Positions 33,444 to 40,996 of a DNA stretch of 64,000 nucleotides are shown one piece after another (position 1 is the first letter of the stretch; every line of letters starts with the position of its first letter). The DNA comes from Prostheceraeus crozeri. Taxonomy: Eukaryota > Platyhelminthes > Polycladida > Euryleptidae. The notes under the pieces are model-generated. The model was not told where the DNA came from. It made no database searches and saw only the letters and a list, made by a program, of their open reading frames with translations. Location: assembly GCA_907163375.1 (NCBI GenBank), contig CAJQUW010007445.1, positions 1-64,000 of the forward strand, in the 5' to 3' direction. The position numbers were made by a program, and so were the translations under genes.

Positions 33444-34094
33444 ATGAGTTGGAAATTAGATTCCCTACAACGTATTGAAACGGATCATGATCGAAACGTC
33501 TATTTCAAAGATTCAACTGGAAATGTGAGAAGAGAGTTTGTTTTATCTTATCGTCATTTTCAATCTCTACATCATATCATGAAGGACTTGAAATACTTCT
33601 ATATGAAAAGACATTCACGTATTGGAAATCGCATCTGGCTGCGCGTCAACAATCGGCGAATTCAACTCTATCATTCCCAACTTCATACTAACTTCACATT
33701 TCATCAAGGTAGTTGGGAAAAGTATAAAAGGAAGGTACATCGCTCAATTTACTCATTCTTTCATCATGAAGCGCCATCGCTACACCATCGTCAACATTCT
33801 CCGTCGCTTCAGACTCTACACCAAAATCGATCTCACAACATTACGCCAACAGCTTCCAAACAGCAAGTATTACCCGGGCCGTCCTCAAATGTTAGTGGTG
33901 AAGATGAACAATTCACGGAATCTTCAACTCTTCCCAAATGGGACTGTACAGATTCTCGGCGCCCTTTCTCATTCATCGGCGCAGTCAATGCGCTTAGAGC
34001 TACAAAGACTACTACGTCGGATATGGAAGAGGGAGAGGTGTGTGATGTCGAATCTGACTGTGGACAATATGGTGATCTCTACTCAATTGAGTGA
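33444..34094 (+). CDS. PC4-like protein B with overprinted tail
   Basis: 216 residues from ATG 33444, 23 nt after gene A. Residues 1-105 repeat the pattern of gene A (NVYFKDS...FVLSYRHFQSLHHIM; IWLRVNNRRIQLYHS...FTFHQGSWEKYKRKV). Residues 106-216 are His/Ser/Thr-rich, ending in an acidic tail (MEEGEVCDVESDCG), and are encoded in a different frame over the first 60% of the TBP gene. The tail has no counterpart in gene A, so it may be a real overprinted extension or simply a long open shadow. It is identical in both arms. Confidence 0.5.
   Translation: MSWKLDSLQRIETDHDRNVYFKDSTGNVRREFVLSYRHFQSLHHIMKDLKYFYMKRHSRIGNRIWLRVNNRRIQLYHSQLHTNFTFHQGSWEKYKRKVHRSIYSFFHHEAPSLHHRQHSPSLQTLHQNRSHNITPTASKQQVLPGPSSNVSGEDEQFTESSTLPKWDCTDSRRPFSFIGAVNALRATKTTTSDMEEGEVCDVESDCGQYGDLYSIE
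33723..33730 (+). promoter_or_regulatory. TATA box of the TBP-like gene
   Basis: TATAAAAG located 35 bp upstream of the ATG at 33766, inside the coding region of PC4-like gene B. If used, the TBP homologue would be transcribed separately and could in principle bind its own promoter. Confidence 0.55.
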
Positions 34095-34311
34095 CAGTCT
34101 ATCATTTTTGAAGATTCGTACCAGCAGTTACAGTTTGTGTTATGAACCCGAACTTTTTCCTGCAGCTCTCATTAGTTGTTGGTTGCCTGTGCATGTGGCA
34201 ATCTTTCATAATAGTAAAGTGATCATTACTGGACTAAAATCTCATGAACAAGCAAATATGATCCTAGACTATCTCATTGAGTATGTACGTACCCAGCGGA
34301 TTGTAAAATAA
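33766..34311 (+). CDS. TATA-binding protein (TBP) homologue
   Basis: 181 residues, the length of a TBP core, in two pseudo-repeats. Repeat 1 has YTIVNILRRFRL, TKIDLTTLRQQLPNSKYYPGR and LQLFPNGTVQILGA. Repeat 2 has NMVISTQL, SSYSLCYEPELFPAALI and VAIFHNSKVIITGLKS. These follow the cellular TBP order, including the diagnostic YEPELFP block. Of the four DNA-kinking Phe positions, both in repeat 2 (ELF, AIF) and one in repeat 1 (QLF) are kept; the other (R-F in cellular TBP) is Pro. There is no N-terminal low-complexity arm. The in-frame ORF extends to 33622, but the ATG at 33766 fits the domain start and the TATA box. The stop overlaps AATAAA. It is identical in both arms. It is expected to bind TATA elements and help position RNA polymerase on viral promoters. 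Confidence 0.88.
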   Translation: MKRHRYTIVNILRRFRLYTKIDLTTLRQQLPNSKYYPGRPQMLVVKMNNSRNLQLFPNGTVQILGALSHSSAQSMRLELQRLLRRIWKRERCVMSNLTVDNMVISTQLSDSLSFLKIRTSSYSLCYEPELFPAALISCWLPVHVAIFHNSKVIITGLKSHEQANMILDYLIEYVRTQRIVK

Positions 34312-34337
34312 AAAACAATTTTTCCAACATGATGTTT

Positions 34338-34799
34338 TTATTTCAAATCATGATAGAACTTACAAATCATTTTTTCATTAGAGGATGGATTACATGAAAA
34401 GTTTTGAATAACAGATGCAAATCGAGATACATGTAAACGTTTTAAGATGAAGTACAGTACAAAAGCACCACACGTTGATGAAAGTGGATGTTGTAGTATG
34501 CGTTCATTTCGCTGATATTGACGCGTATGTTTTCTCAACCACTGCTGTGTTGGTATATTTGGAGGTTGAGCAAGAGAGTCAAATAGTTCACCACGTCGGT
34601 CTTCTCCAATAAAGATCGCTTTCCAATGCTCACCGCCTAAATTCTGTGAATGAGTGTTTAGCACAATAAAGATGGGATAGTGATTTACTGCAGGTGGTAA
34701 GGTATCGAGTGAATAGACATTATCGAAAGCTTTCAACGTCGCTTCGTCTGCATTACGCTGCACTTTAGTCTTAATATCGTCAGCAGTCAACCAACTCAT
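34338..34799 (-). CDS. Adenain-like maturation protease
   Basis: 153 residues. His in GGEHWKAIF, Asp in GELFDSL and Cys in SSTCGAFVLYF are spaced as in adenovirus protease and other C5/Ulp1-like cysteine proteases. In relatives it cleaves capsid and core precursors during virion maturation. Start ATG overlaps the capsid stop codon by one base, pointing to coupled expression. It converges with the TBP gene; the stops are 26 nt apart and both polyadenylation signals lie in or beside that gap. Confidence 0.92.
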   Translation of the reverse strand: MSWLTADDIKTKVQRNADEATLKAFDNVYSLDTLPPAVNHYPIFIVLNTHSQNLGGEHWKAIFIGEDRRGELFDSLAQPPNIPTQQWLRKHTRQYQRNERILQHPLSSTCGAFVLYFILKRLHVSRFASVIQNFSCNPSSNEKMICKFYHDLK

Positions 34800-36076
34800 T
34801 AACGATTATACTGAAGAATCACGTCACGATACTTTGTAATTTCAATATTTGAATCGAAGACTGCATAAATTAATACATTGATCGTCTCAGGTAGTGTTCT
34901 TTTGAACGTCAAATCCAAACGAATATTATGAGGCACGTTCGCTTGACGATAGGGTGCACTAATATCGCTGTCAGCAGTCAAATCAAATGCATAAATAGTA
35001 TATCCACTCTTAAACTCTTTCATAGTCAGTCCGTTGGTATCATCCGTATTGTAAAAGCCAAAGACATCCATAAAATCAACATAACTGCGCATAAATTGAT
35101 CCGAAGCAAAATCTGGTTTGTAGGGTGGACCAGGATGACTCACACCATTAACACGTAAAGCAATTTCACTTAACTGATTGTGTTTAAAATTGAAAGGATT
35201 CTTCTTTATATTACCATTAAATGCATCATTTTCAACCATTGCCACCATGAGGAGCTTCGGTGCTTCCGATGGAAAGAGGCCATCTTTCATGAAACTCTTT
35301 TGATCTTTCGGAATTGTAAAGGTGAGAAGCTTTGTATGCTGAACGGGGTAAATGGCATTTTGGCGGTTAAGACCTTCAGCATGTCCTCTAATGACACTTG
35401 GATTCGGTACTACTCGACGAATGTAAAGTGCAATATCTTCCACATGAATTCTAAAATTGTCAACTTTAGCAAATGCATTCAGCGCAAATTCAGGCTTATT
35501 CAATGTCAGCTTGAGTCGCATGCTGGTATTACAGAGTAAAAACTTTGACTGTCTAAAGAAGTCTAAATTCAGCGGACCATATAGCTGACATACTCTACTA
35601 TCTTTAATCATAGCAGATCGCTTTACAAAGCCACTGTTTGTTTCAACATCAAATTTTCCTGCTTCATCTCTGTACCATCCCATGGCTTCCATATGACTTT
35701 TTTGTGCTGCTGGATGAAACTGCGATACATGAGTGAAATATGATTTATAGGGATAATCGCTTTGACCACCTTCCACCTGCTGCTCTCCAATCGTTAGAGA
35801 AACATCGCGAAGTAATGTAGTCAATGGTAAATTGTTCAGTCCAACTTTATGTGCATCGTCAATAGCAGTTCCATCTGCTTGCTGAATTCTAAACCTCAAA
35901 TCAAGCATCGCATAACTCAAATCTATGTAGTCATCACTACCACCAGGAATAACAAATTCAATGGGGCCAGCATTCTCAGCTGTTCGAGGATGATAATCTA
36001 CAATACTTGAACTAAGAATATCTGTCTGTATGGCTTGTTGATCGAACAAACAAAAACCGGAAGTTTTACACTCCAT
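34799..36076 (-). CDS. Major capsid protein (double jelly-roll)
   Basis: 425 residues, intact. Features typical of Polinton/adintovirus hexon-like capsid proteins are an N-terminal FVIPGGSDDYIDL block, a central YPYKSYF region and a β-rich C-terminal half with AFDLTADSDI and IRLDLTFKRTLPETINVLIYAVFD, the common ending of this family. Length is somewhat short but within the range for Polintons. It forms the icosahedral shell in relatives. Flanked by the basic core-like protein (3 nt) and protease (1-nt overlap), a conserved virion cassette. Confidence 0.9.
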   Translation of the reverse strand: MECKTSGFCLFDQQAIQTDILSSSIVDYHPRTAENAGPIEFVIPGGSDDYIDLSYAMLDLRFRIQQADGTAIDDAHKVGLNNLPLTTLLRDVSLTIGEQQVEGGQSDYPYKSYFTHVSQFHPAAQKSHMEAMGWYRDEAGKFDVETNSGFVKRSAMIKDSRVCQLYGPLNLDFFRQSKFLLCNTSMRLKLTLNKPEFALNAFAKVDNFRIHVEDIALYIRRVVPNPSVIRGHAEGLNRQNAIYPVQHTKLLTFTIPKDQKSFMKDGLFPSEAPKLLMVAMVENDAFNGNIKKNPFNFKHNQLSEIALRVNGVSHPGPPYKPDFASDQFMRSYVDFMDVFGFYNTDDTNGLTMKEFKSGYTIYAFDLTADSDISAPYRQANVPHNIRLDLTFKRTLPETINVLIYAVFDSNIEITKYRDVILQYNR

Positions 36077-36078
36077 GA

Positions 36079-36534
36079 TTAGAAGTTATAGCAGCGTCGT
36101 CGTTTAGCGCCTGATGAATGATTAGAGCCTCTGCGACGTTTGCGTGAATGCCTTTTGACTGAAGATTGCACCTTACCAGCTCCGCGATGTTTCCTCCTTC
36201 CTTTTCTCATTCGTTTAGGTGATTTCTTTCCTTGAGTAACACCAGCAATGGTCTGCTTCAATGTTTTTAAACCGCGTTCCTTCCCACGATTCAACAAACT
36301 GCTCTTGAAACTTCTACCTCTGGAAAGATCACTAGCAACATCACCAGCAAAGCCAACGGCATTACTTAAAACATTTCGTTTTAAAGATCTACCGACATTG
36401 GATATGAGAGGTGCTACAACAGATTTCAGTGCACCAAGTATGCTACCTCCACGTTGGCGGCGAGCACCGATGTAAATTTGTCCTCCACCACTTACGTAGG
36501 AGGGTCGTGAATAAAATGAGGCAGTTGGATTCAT
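36079..36534 (-). CDS. Basic core-like virion protein
   Basis: 151 residues. Residues 15-50 are Gly-rich then hydrophobic (SILGALKSVVAPLISNVG), resembling the amphipathic segment of adenovirus pVI/pX-like proteins. Residues 100-150 are highly Arg/Lys-rich with two basic clusters (KRMRKGRRKHRG, RKRRRG), suited to DNA condensation or nuclear import. Position directly upstream of the capsid gene supports a virion role. Assignment to a precise adenoviral counterpart is uncertain. Confidence 0.65.
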   Translation of the reverse strand: MNPTASFYSRPSYVSGGGQIYIGARRQRGGSILGALKSVVAPLISNVGRSLKRNVLSNAVGFAGDVASDLSRGRSFKSSLLNRGKERGLKTLKQTIAGVTQGKKSPKRMRKGRRKHRGAGKVQSSVKRHSRKRRRGSNHSSGAKRRRCYNF

Positions 36535-36575
36535 AGCTCAAACCCTAAACATTGTTAGTTACAACTTTGCATGAA

Positions 36576-37757
36576 TCACTGTCGATCACTTAGATGAAAG
36601 ATGTCGGCACGACGCATCCAAGAGTTCATACTTGAAGGATAACCAGTCCATTTAACAAGACACCATTCTTCACCTTGCCGTTTTTTACATCGAATGATTT
36701 TCTCTACCAAATATGTTTCACTTTCAGTGACTACCTCAATCTCATCGCGGTAAAAGCTACCCTCAATTTCTTCATTATCGTAATCTTTCAACTTGTAGGT
36801 GGTCGGAGAGTCTTTTTGATTAATCCTTGATACTGTAAATACCTCCTCTGTCCAATTCGGGAGGTACCCTTTAGCAAAAACACTTTTCACTTTTGAGATA
36901 CGAACTTTATCGCCAATTTTCACATCACTTTTCACATGAGTGCGTTTACGTTGGAATGATTCGCGCACTTTATCTACATTGTTAGCATTTACATCTACTG
37001 GTCTGAGTCCAATAGAACGATGGATAGAGTGATTGTAGGCATGGAGTGTATCTTGTAGAACCTTTGTCCAATTTTGTGTCAAGTTGGCAGTAAAATGTCG
37101 CCACAAACGATTTTTTAATGTGCGATTAAAACGTTCAACGAGTGCAGCTTTATAAGCGCTCTTTACACTAAACAACTCAATGTCATGCCTCTCAAATAAT
37201 CTTGTCACATGCTGATTTTCAAACTCTTTTCCTTGATCACTCTGAATTCTTTTTGGAATGCGACCTTCTCGAAAAATTGTTTGGAATGCTTTTGCTACTC
37301 CTTTCCCTTCTTTAGTTTTTAAAGGTTGAGCCCACGCATAACGCGAGAAAATATCAATGACGGTTAAAATAAAATTATTGCCCGAGTTATGTTTTGAAAT
37401 GGAGGCAACATCGCACAAATCTGCTTGCCACTGTTCATCGATGTCATGAACAATATAATGGCGGGTGCGGTACTTCTTTTTCGCTTGTTTGTGGAGTGTA
37501 TAGGTAGCCTGACCCTTTAACCATCGTTTCACTTGTGATTGTGGAAGACCACTCGCTTTTGATAATTTCTTGATAGATGCAAATCCTGCCGGATGTTTTA
37601 CATCATAATAGATTGACTTCAAACGTTCAGTCGATGACGGCTGACTCTTTTTCCTCCTTCTCATCTTTTTTCTTTCTTGCCTTTCTACATTTACAACAAC
37701 TGCAGCATTTAGCTTTAGCGGTTTTGCGATCGTGTTCACATTGCTTAGGGGTTTCAT
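36576..37757 (-). CDS. Retroviral-type integrase with C-terminal chromodomain
   Basis: About 393 residues from ATG 37757; internal ATGs (for example at MRRRKKSQ) are also possible starts, since the first ~40 residues overlap a Cys-rich frame. The rve catalytic core shows D in QADLCDV, D in QSDQGKEF and E in AALVERFNRTLK, in D,D-35-E order. The last ~50 residues are a chromodomain (YLVEKIIRCKKRQGEEW, LVKWTGYPSSMNSW). This integrase type is a hallmark of Polintons. The chromodomain probably steers insertion to histone-modified chromatin. Intact here; broken on the left. Confidence 0.92.
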   Translation of the reverse strand: MKPLSNVNTIAKPLKLNAAVVVNVERQERKKMRRRKKSQPSSTERLKSIYYDVKHPAGFASIKKLSKASGLPQSQVKRWLKGQATYTLHKQAKKKYRTRHYIVHDIDEQWQADLCDVASISKHNSGNNFILTVIDIFSRYAWAQPLKTKEGKGVAKAFQTIFREGRIPKRIQSDQGKEFENQHVTRLFERHDIELFSVKSAYKAALVERFNRTLKNRLWRHFTANLTQNWTKVLQDTLHAYNHSIHRSIGLRPVDVNANNVDKVRESFQRKRTHVKSDVKIGDKVRISKVKSVFAKGYLPNWTEEVFTVSRINQKDSPTTYKLKDYDNEEIEGSFYRDEIEVVTESETYLVEKIIRCKKRQGEEWCLVKWTGYPSSMNSWMRRADIFHLSDRQ

Positions 37758-37842
37758 TATGAGAGCTGGCGCAGCAAGTGCAAGTGACAACGACATTCAC
37801 CTCTGGCGGCTCATTACATGGCAAGCAACACATCTGCTTCAT
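37627..37842 (-). CDS. Small cysteine-rich ORF overlapping integrase
   Basis: 71 residues from ATG 37842, just after the preceding gene's stop. Twelve Cys in CC, CxxC and CTCC/CCSCCKC patterns are followed by a Lys/Glu tail. It overlaps the integrase 5' end in another frame. It could be a free metal-binding protein, or the true zinc-binding N-terminus of the integrase joined by splicing or frameshift. Broken on the left by a one-base loss. Confidence 0.4.
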   Translation of the reverse strand: MKQMCCLPCNEPPEVNVVVTCTCCASSHNETPKQCEHDRKTAKAKCCSCCKCRKARKKKDEKEEKESAVID

Positions 37843-37843
37843 A

Positions 37844-38536
37844 TTAATAGTCTGAGAACATGTATTTCCTAGGAGGAGCTGTTTTACGTTTTCCTTTTAC
37901 CAGTTTTAGTGGCGATGTAGATCTACGTCGAGTTCTTCCTCTTGTTTGCTTAGTGAGTGTGGGAGGGGATGTAGCAGGTGACGTCTTAAACCAATTTGTT
38001 GGCATTTTCATCGCCTGAAGCATTGGAGTAGTAGCCACTGTTGAATCAAGTTCTTTCAATGTCTCATTATTTAAAGCAAATTTTGGCACATTATGCTTTT
38101 TCAATAGTTTAAGAAAGTATGACCAACCAGGTGGAACATAGCCCTGACGGCGCTTTCTACGTGTCGCATACTGAATCAAGTCTTCATAACGTGAAGCATC
38201 AATCACTTTATTTTCATCTGTAATGATTTCTCCTCTATCATTTACATTGAGATGGGGTTCAATACTGTTGAAAAGAGATATGGCATGTGCGCGAGATGCT
38301 AAAGGTGTAGCAGTCGATACAGAGTCACGCATCTTATTCTTCAAGTTTTTCAATTGCTCAACAGTTTCCGATTGTAATAATACAGCACGATGTGGATCTT
38401 TGATGTGAACATTTTGCTGATAATCTATTTCTTTCCTATACATTTGATTTGCAAGAGGTTGCTTTACTTGCTGCATGGCAGTCAATTGTACATATTCATC
38501 CTGAGGAATAACAATCATGCGAGAATAAGAACTCAT
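37844..38536 (-). CDS. Conserved Polinton-like protein, unknown
   Basis: 230 residues from ATG 38536, which overlaps the ATPase stop (ATGA). Starts with IPQDEYVQL and has a helical middle (ETVEQLKNLKNKM), a PGWSYFLKLLKKHNVPKF motif and a basic Ser/Thr/Pro-rich C-terminus (TRGRTRRRSTS, GKRKTAPPRK). The IPxxEY plus GW-x-xFL-x-LL combination recurs in Polinton genomes next to the ATPase; no function is established to my knowledge. Likely virion or packaging related by position. Confidence 0.6.
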   Translation of the reverse strand: MSSYSRMIVIPQDEYVQLTAMQQVKQPLANQMYRKEIDYQQNVHIKDPHRAVLLQSETVEQLKNLKNKMRDSVSTATPLASRAHAISLFNSIEPHLNVNDRGEIITDENKVIDASRYEDLIQYATRRKRRQGYVPPGWSYFLKLLKKHNVPKFALNNETLKELDSTVATTPMLQAMKMPTNWFKTSPATSPPTLTKQTRGRTRRRSTSPLKLVKGKRKTAPPRKYMFSDY

Positions 38537-39150
38537 AGTTTGTAGATAATCATGGGAGTTTTCAAAATATCACTTCGAAATCTAAATTCTTCCGGACACT
38601 CTTGCGTAAAGTCAATGAATAAGTAACCGTATGGTTTTTCAGTAGCTGCTTGAAAAATTTCAATTAAGGCTTTTGATCCTCTGGGTGCAACTTGTCGCGC
38701 TAAAATTTCAAATTGACTTTTATCTCGCGGATTCTTGAAAATAGCATAATAGTGTGTATTCAGGTTTCGTGTACGAGCTTCTTTTCCATCAGGAAACAAA
38801 TTTTGTGTAATATAGATGATAAAACACCTTTTATGGTGTGCTGCGCGAGTGAACATATCTGTAACATCTTTTGAATTCTTACTTTCTTTTAATAAATCAT
38901 CCAATACAACAACATCATTAGACTGAAGTTTATCCACTGGAATAATTCCTTCATGTCGAATAAAGTTGCGACTTTGCAATTCCTGAAACAGCGACGGTTG
39001 ATAAATACCATAACACCAAATCACTCGATTGATAGGTTCCTTAAACAACTCCCTTCTTTTATCCAATAAATTCAGCGTGAAAACAGTTTTACCTGCATGA
39101 GATGGACCTGATACAGTCAGAACTTTATCACATTGAAGTCTGAAATCCAT
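38533..39150 (-). CDS. Genome-packaging ATPase (FtsK/HerA-like)
   Basis: 205 residues from ATG 39150 (an upstream in-frame TTG at 39198 is not a credible start). Walker A SGPSHAGKT near residue 15, Walker B VVVLDDLL near residue 75, then IIYITQNLFP with the sensor-type Gln/Asn typical of A32-like viral packaging ATPases. It pumps DNA into the procapsid in relatives. Part of the tightly spaced virion block. Confidence 0.9.
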   Translation of the reverse strand: MDFRLQCDKVLTVSGPSHAGKTVFTLNLLDKRRELFKEPINRVIWCYGIYQPSLFQELQSRNFIRHEGIIPVDKLQSNDVVVLDDLLKESKNSKDVTDMFTRAAHHKRCFIIYITQNLFPDGKEARTRNLNTHYYAIFKNPRDKSQFEILARQVAPRGSKALIEIFQAATEKPYGYLFIDFTQECPEEFRFRSDILKTPMIIYKL

Positions 39151-39181
39151 TTTATTACTTTGAGACTCAACATTTGCATAA

Positions 39182-39538
39182 TTAACGCTTAGAGCCAAAG
39201 ATATTTCCCAATAGGTTGCCCACGGCAGGAGCTATCATTGGAAGTATTGCTGAAAGGAAACCGCCCTTTTGTGTTAGAGTTTTCCTCTTTCTTTGAAGGG
39301 CGACTTTAGGATTGGAGATGAAACGCAATTTCGTAGCATATCGCTTAAGTAACTTTCGTTGTTTTGGCGCTAATTTCTTCGTCCTCAACTTCCTCACATG
39401 AGAAATAATTTCACAAATGAATTTATCGTTAGCATGTCGTATAGCATTGTATCGCTGATTTGCTTTCATTCGTCGGAGAGCTTGAATGGCTGAAGAAAAC
39501 TTTTGACTTTTACGTTTCGTCATTTTACGTTTCGCCAT
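39182..39538 (-). CDS. Basic protein with hydrophobic C-terminal segment
   Basis: 118 residues. Residues 1-85 are strongly basic; near the end is KGGFLSAILPMIAPAVGNLL, a hydrophobic, Gly/Pro-punctuated segment, followed by a short basic tip. This architecture matches small Polinton virion proteins thought to interact with membranes or DNA. 31 nt separate its stop from the ATPase ATG. Broken in the left arm. Confidence 0.6.
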   Translation of the reverse strand: MAKRKMTKRKSQKFSSAIQALRRMKANQRYNAIRHANDKFICEIISHVRKLRTKKLAPKQRKLLKRYATKLRFISNPKVALQRKRKTLTQKGGFLSAILPMIAPAVGNLLGNIFGSKR

Positions 39539-39589
39539 TTTCCGTGTTAGTCTTTGCTAAAACCTATCTTTACCACATTTGCATAGGTA

Positions 39590-39913
39590 CTAACTATTGC
39601 GACATAAGTGACACTCGAAATGAGCAATGTCACAGTGGTTACATTGGCAAAGTTGAATGCAATTACGTATGAAACAGCGTTGACAAAAAGCATGCTTACA
39701 TCTCTTGAAGATGCGCTTTTCATTTCCATCCTTTCGCTTACATACATCGCAACACATAGTTTCACCGTTACTGATGTCTATAGCAAGTCTTTTTGAAGAT
39801 ATGAATTTGCTAGCCTTTTCTAAATAATAGACGCATGTACAGAAGGAATATACTTCGAGAGTGAGCAGACATAGCTCGAAAACCAGTTGTGCTACAATCA
39901 AGTACCACTGCAT
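39590..39913 (-). CDS. RING-finger protein with N-terminal hydrophobic segment
   Basis: 107 residues from ATG 39913. Residues 1-30 (WYLIVAQLVFELCLLTLEVY) look like a membrane anchor. Residues 55-107 hold CDVC, CKHAFCQRC, CNHC and CHLC, a C3HC4-type RING plus an extra pair. Likely an E3 ubiquitin ligase-like host-interaction factor; inferred from zinc ligands. Starts 3 nt after the previous stop. Confidence 0.65.
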   Translation of the reverse strand: MQWYLIVAQLVFELCLLTLEVYSFCTCVYYLEKASKFISSKRLAIDISNGETMCCDVCKRKDGNEKRIFKRCKHAFCQRCFIRNCIQLCQCNHCDIAHFECHLCRNS

Positions 39914-39915
39914 TT

Positions 39916-40326
39916 TCAATTTTTCTTTATGGAAAGTTGAATGTGAATATCTGAAATCGCTTCAATCACTAGACTGCTACCATGATGGTTAAATGCGTTA
40001 AGACGTTCAGCAATTTTTATCATATGTCTTTTAAAAAATTCTTGGGGGTGATCTACCACTTCCATTGAATAAGAAGCAAAATGGAAAGAGCGACTTTCCA
40101 CCTCTTCCTTTCCAAAATGACTAAACTTAATTTTCGCAACTAATCGCGCCATGATAATGCTATCAGAGAATGTATTCATTAACTCTAGAAATAGAGTGCT
40201 AGCATCATCGACCACTGCTTCGATGTCGGTCTCATCTTTATGAAATTTTATCACATAATCTTGAACAGCTCCTTTTAAACTTTGCCTATGAAAACGTAAT
40301 GTTCCGCAGTCGTTTGAGAAAGACAT
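39916..40326 (-). CDS. Unknown 136-residue protein
   Basis: ATG at 40326. Mixed α/β composition, no Cys/His cluster, no membrane segment. A Phe/His/Lys-rich start (TLRFHRQSLKGAVQDYVIKFH) and repeated hydrophobic heptads. No family recognised. Open here but broken in the left copy. Belongs to the co-directional minus-strand block. Confidence 0.5.
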   Translation of the reverse strand: MSFSNDCGTLRFHRQSLKGAVQDYVIKFHKDETDIEAVVDDASTLFLELMNTFSDSIIMARLVAKIKFSHFGKEEVESRSFHFASYSMEVVDHPQEFFKRHMIKIAERLNAFNHHGSSLVIEAISDIHIQLSIKKN

Positions 40327-40413
40327 GATCGCCCTTTATCTAACCCATCCATTGCATGAAAACAACAACTCTTCTCATAGTAACATTTATTGAATAATGG
40401 TAACAAGCATGCA

Positions 40414-40962
40414 TTATAAATCAATGGTTTGAAAGAGATAAAATAGATACAGCTGGTAACTATCATACAGCGAGCAATGATAACCATACAGGACTTTGGC
40501 AGTGTTGAGGTAAGGAGGAAAGAAGCATTGGTTATGAACGTAGCTACTACAACGAACAGACAAAATAGGAACACACAAATCCTTAAAACGTTTTGTGACT
40601 TCATGATAATGTTGATTCACTCTACTATCCCAAGGTGGGAGCAAAATATCATCAATGATTAGATTGGGAAATACTTTCCTCTCCTTACCAGGATTATTAC
40701 AAAAGATGCGTATAACATTGAAAGCAGCTAACCATCGTTTAAAGTCAATAAGAAGAGCACTCTCACAAGAAAAGCCATAGTCTTGCAAATATTTCAGATT
40801 AAGTCCATGAATGTGTTTTCTCGCCCATTGATCAACATTGGGATCGCAGTTGGCATGTTGATGATAGACACTAACAATCTGATATGTCCAATTGTTCATA
40901 GCAATAGCACTGAGCTCCTGTACAGGTTCACCCTCACAATCCATAAAAATGATGATAGAAGC
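40414..40962 (-). CDS. Putative DEDD-type nuclease-like protein
   Basis: 176 residues from ATG 40944, or a slightly longer protein if the acceptor TTTTAG at 40963 is used: coding from 40962 would add Ala-Ser-Ile-Ile-Ile-Phe in frame after a spliced ATG, giving a β-strand leading into MDCEGEPVQEL. A hydrophobic strand followed by D-x-E resembles exonuclease motif I of the RNase H/DEDD fold. Later acidic positions (LLIDFKRW, IIDDILLPPWD) could supply the rest, but I cannot align them securely. Other readings are possible. Confidence 0.4.
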   Translation of the reverse strand, partial: ASIIIFMDCEGEPVQELSAIAMNNWTYQIVSVYHQHANCDPNVDQWARKHIHGLNLKYLQDYGFSCESALLIDFKRWLAAFNVIRIFCNNPGKERKVFPNLIIDDILLPPWDSRVNQHYHEVTKRFKDLCVPILSVRCSSYVHNQCFFPPYLNTAKVLYGYHCSLYDSYQLYLFYLFQTIDL

Positions 40963-40996
40963 CTAAAACGGAAATTTACACATCTAAGGAAACGTT

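Noticed and set aside
36576-37757. Integrase as part of a Ty3/gypsy retrotransposon
   Set aside because: No gag, aspartic protease, reverse transcriptase or LTRs nearby; capsid, protease, ATPase and polB neighbours fit a Polinton.
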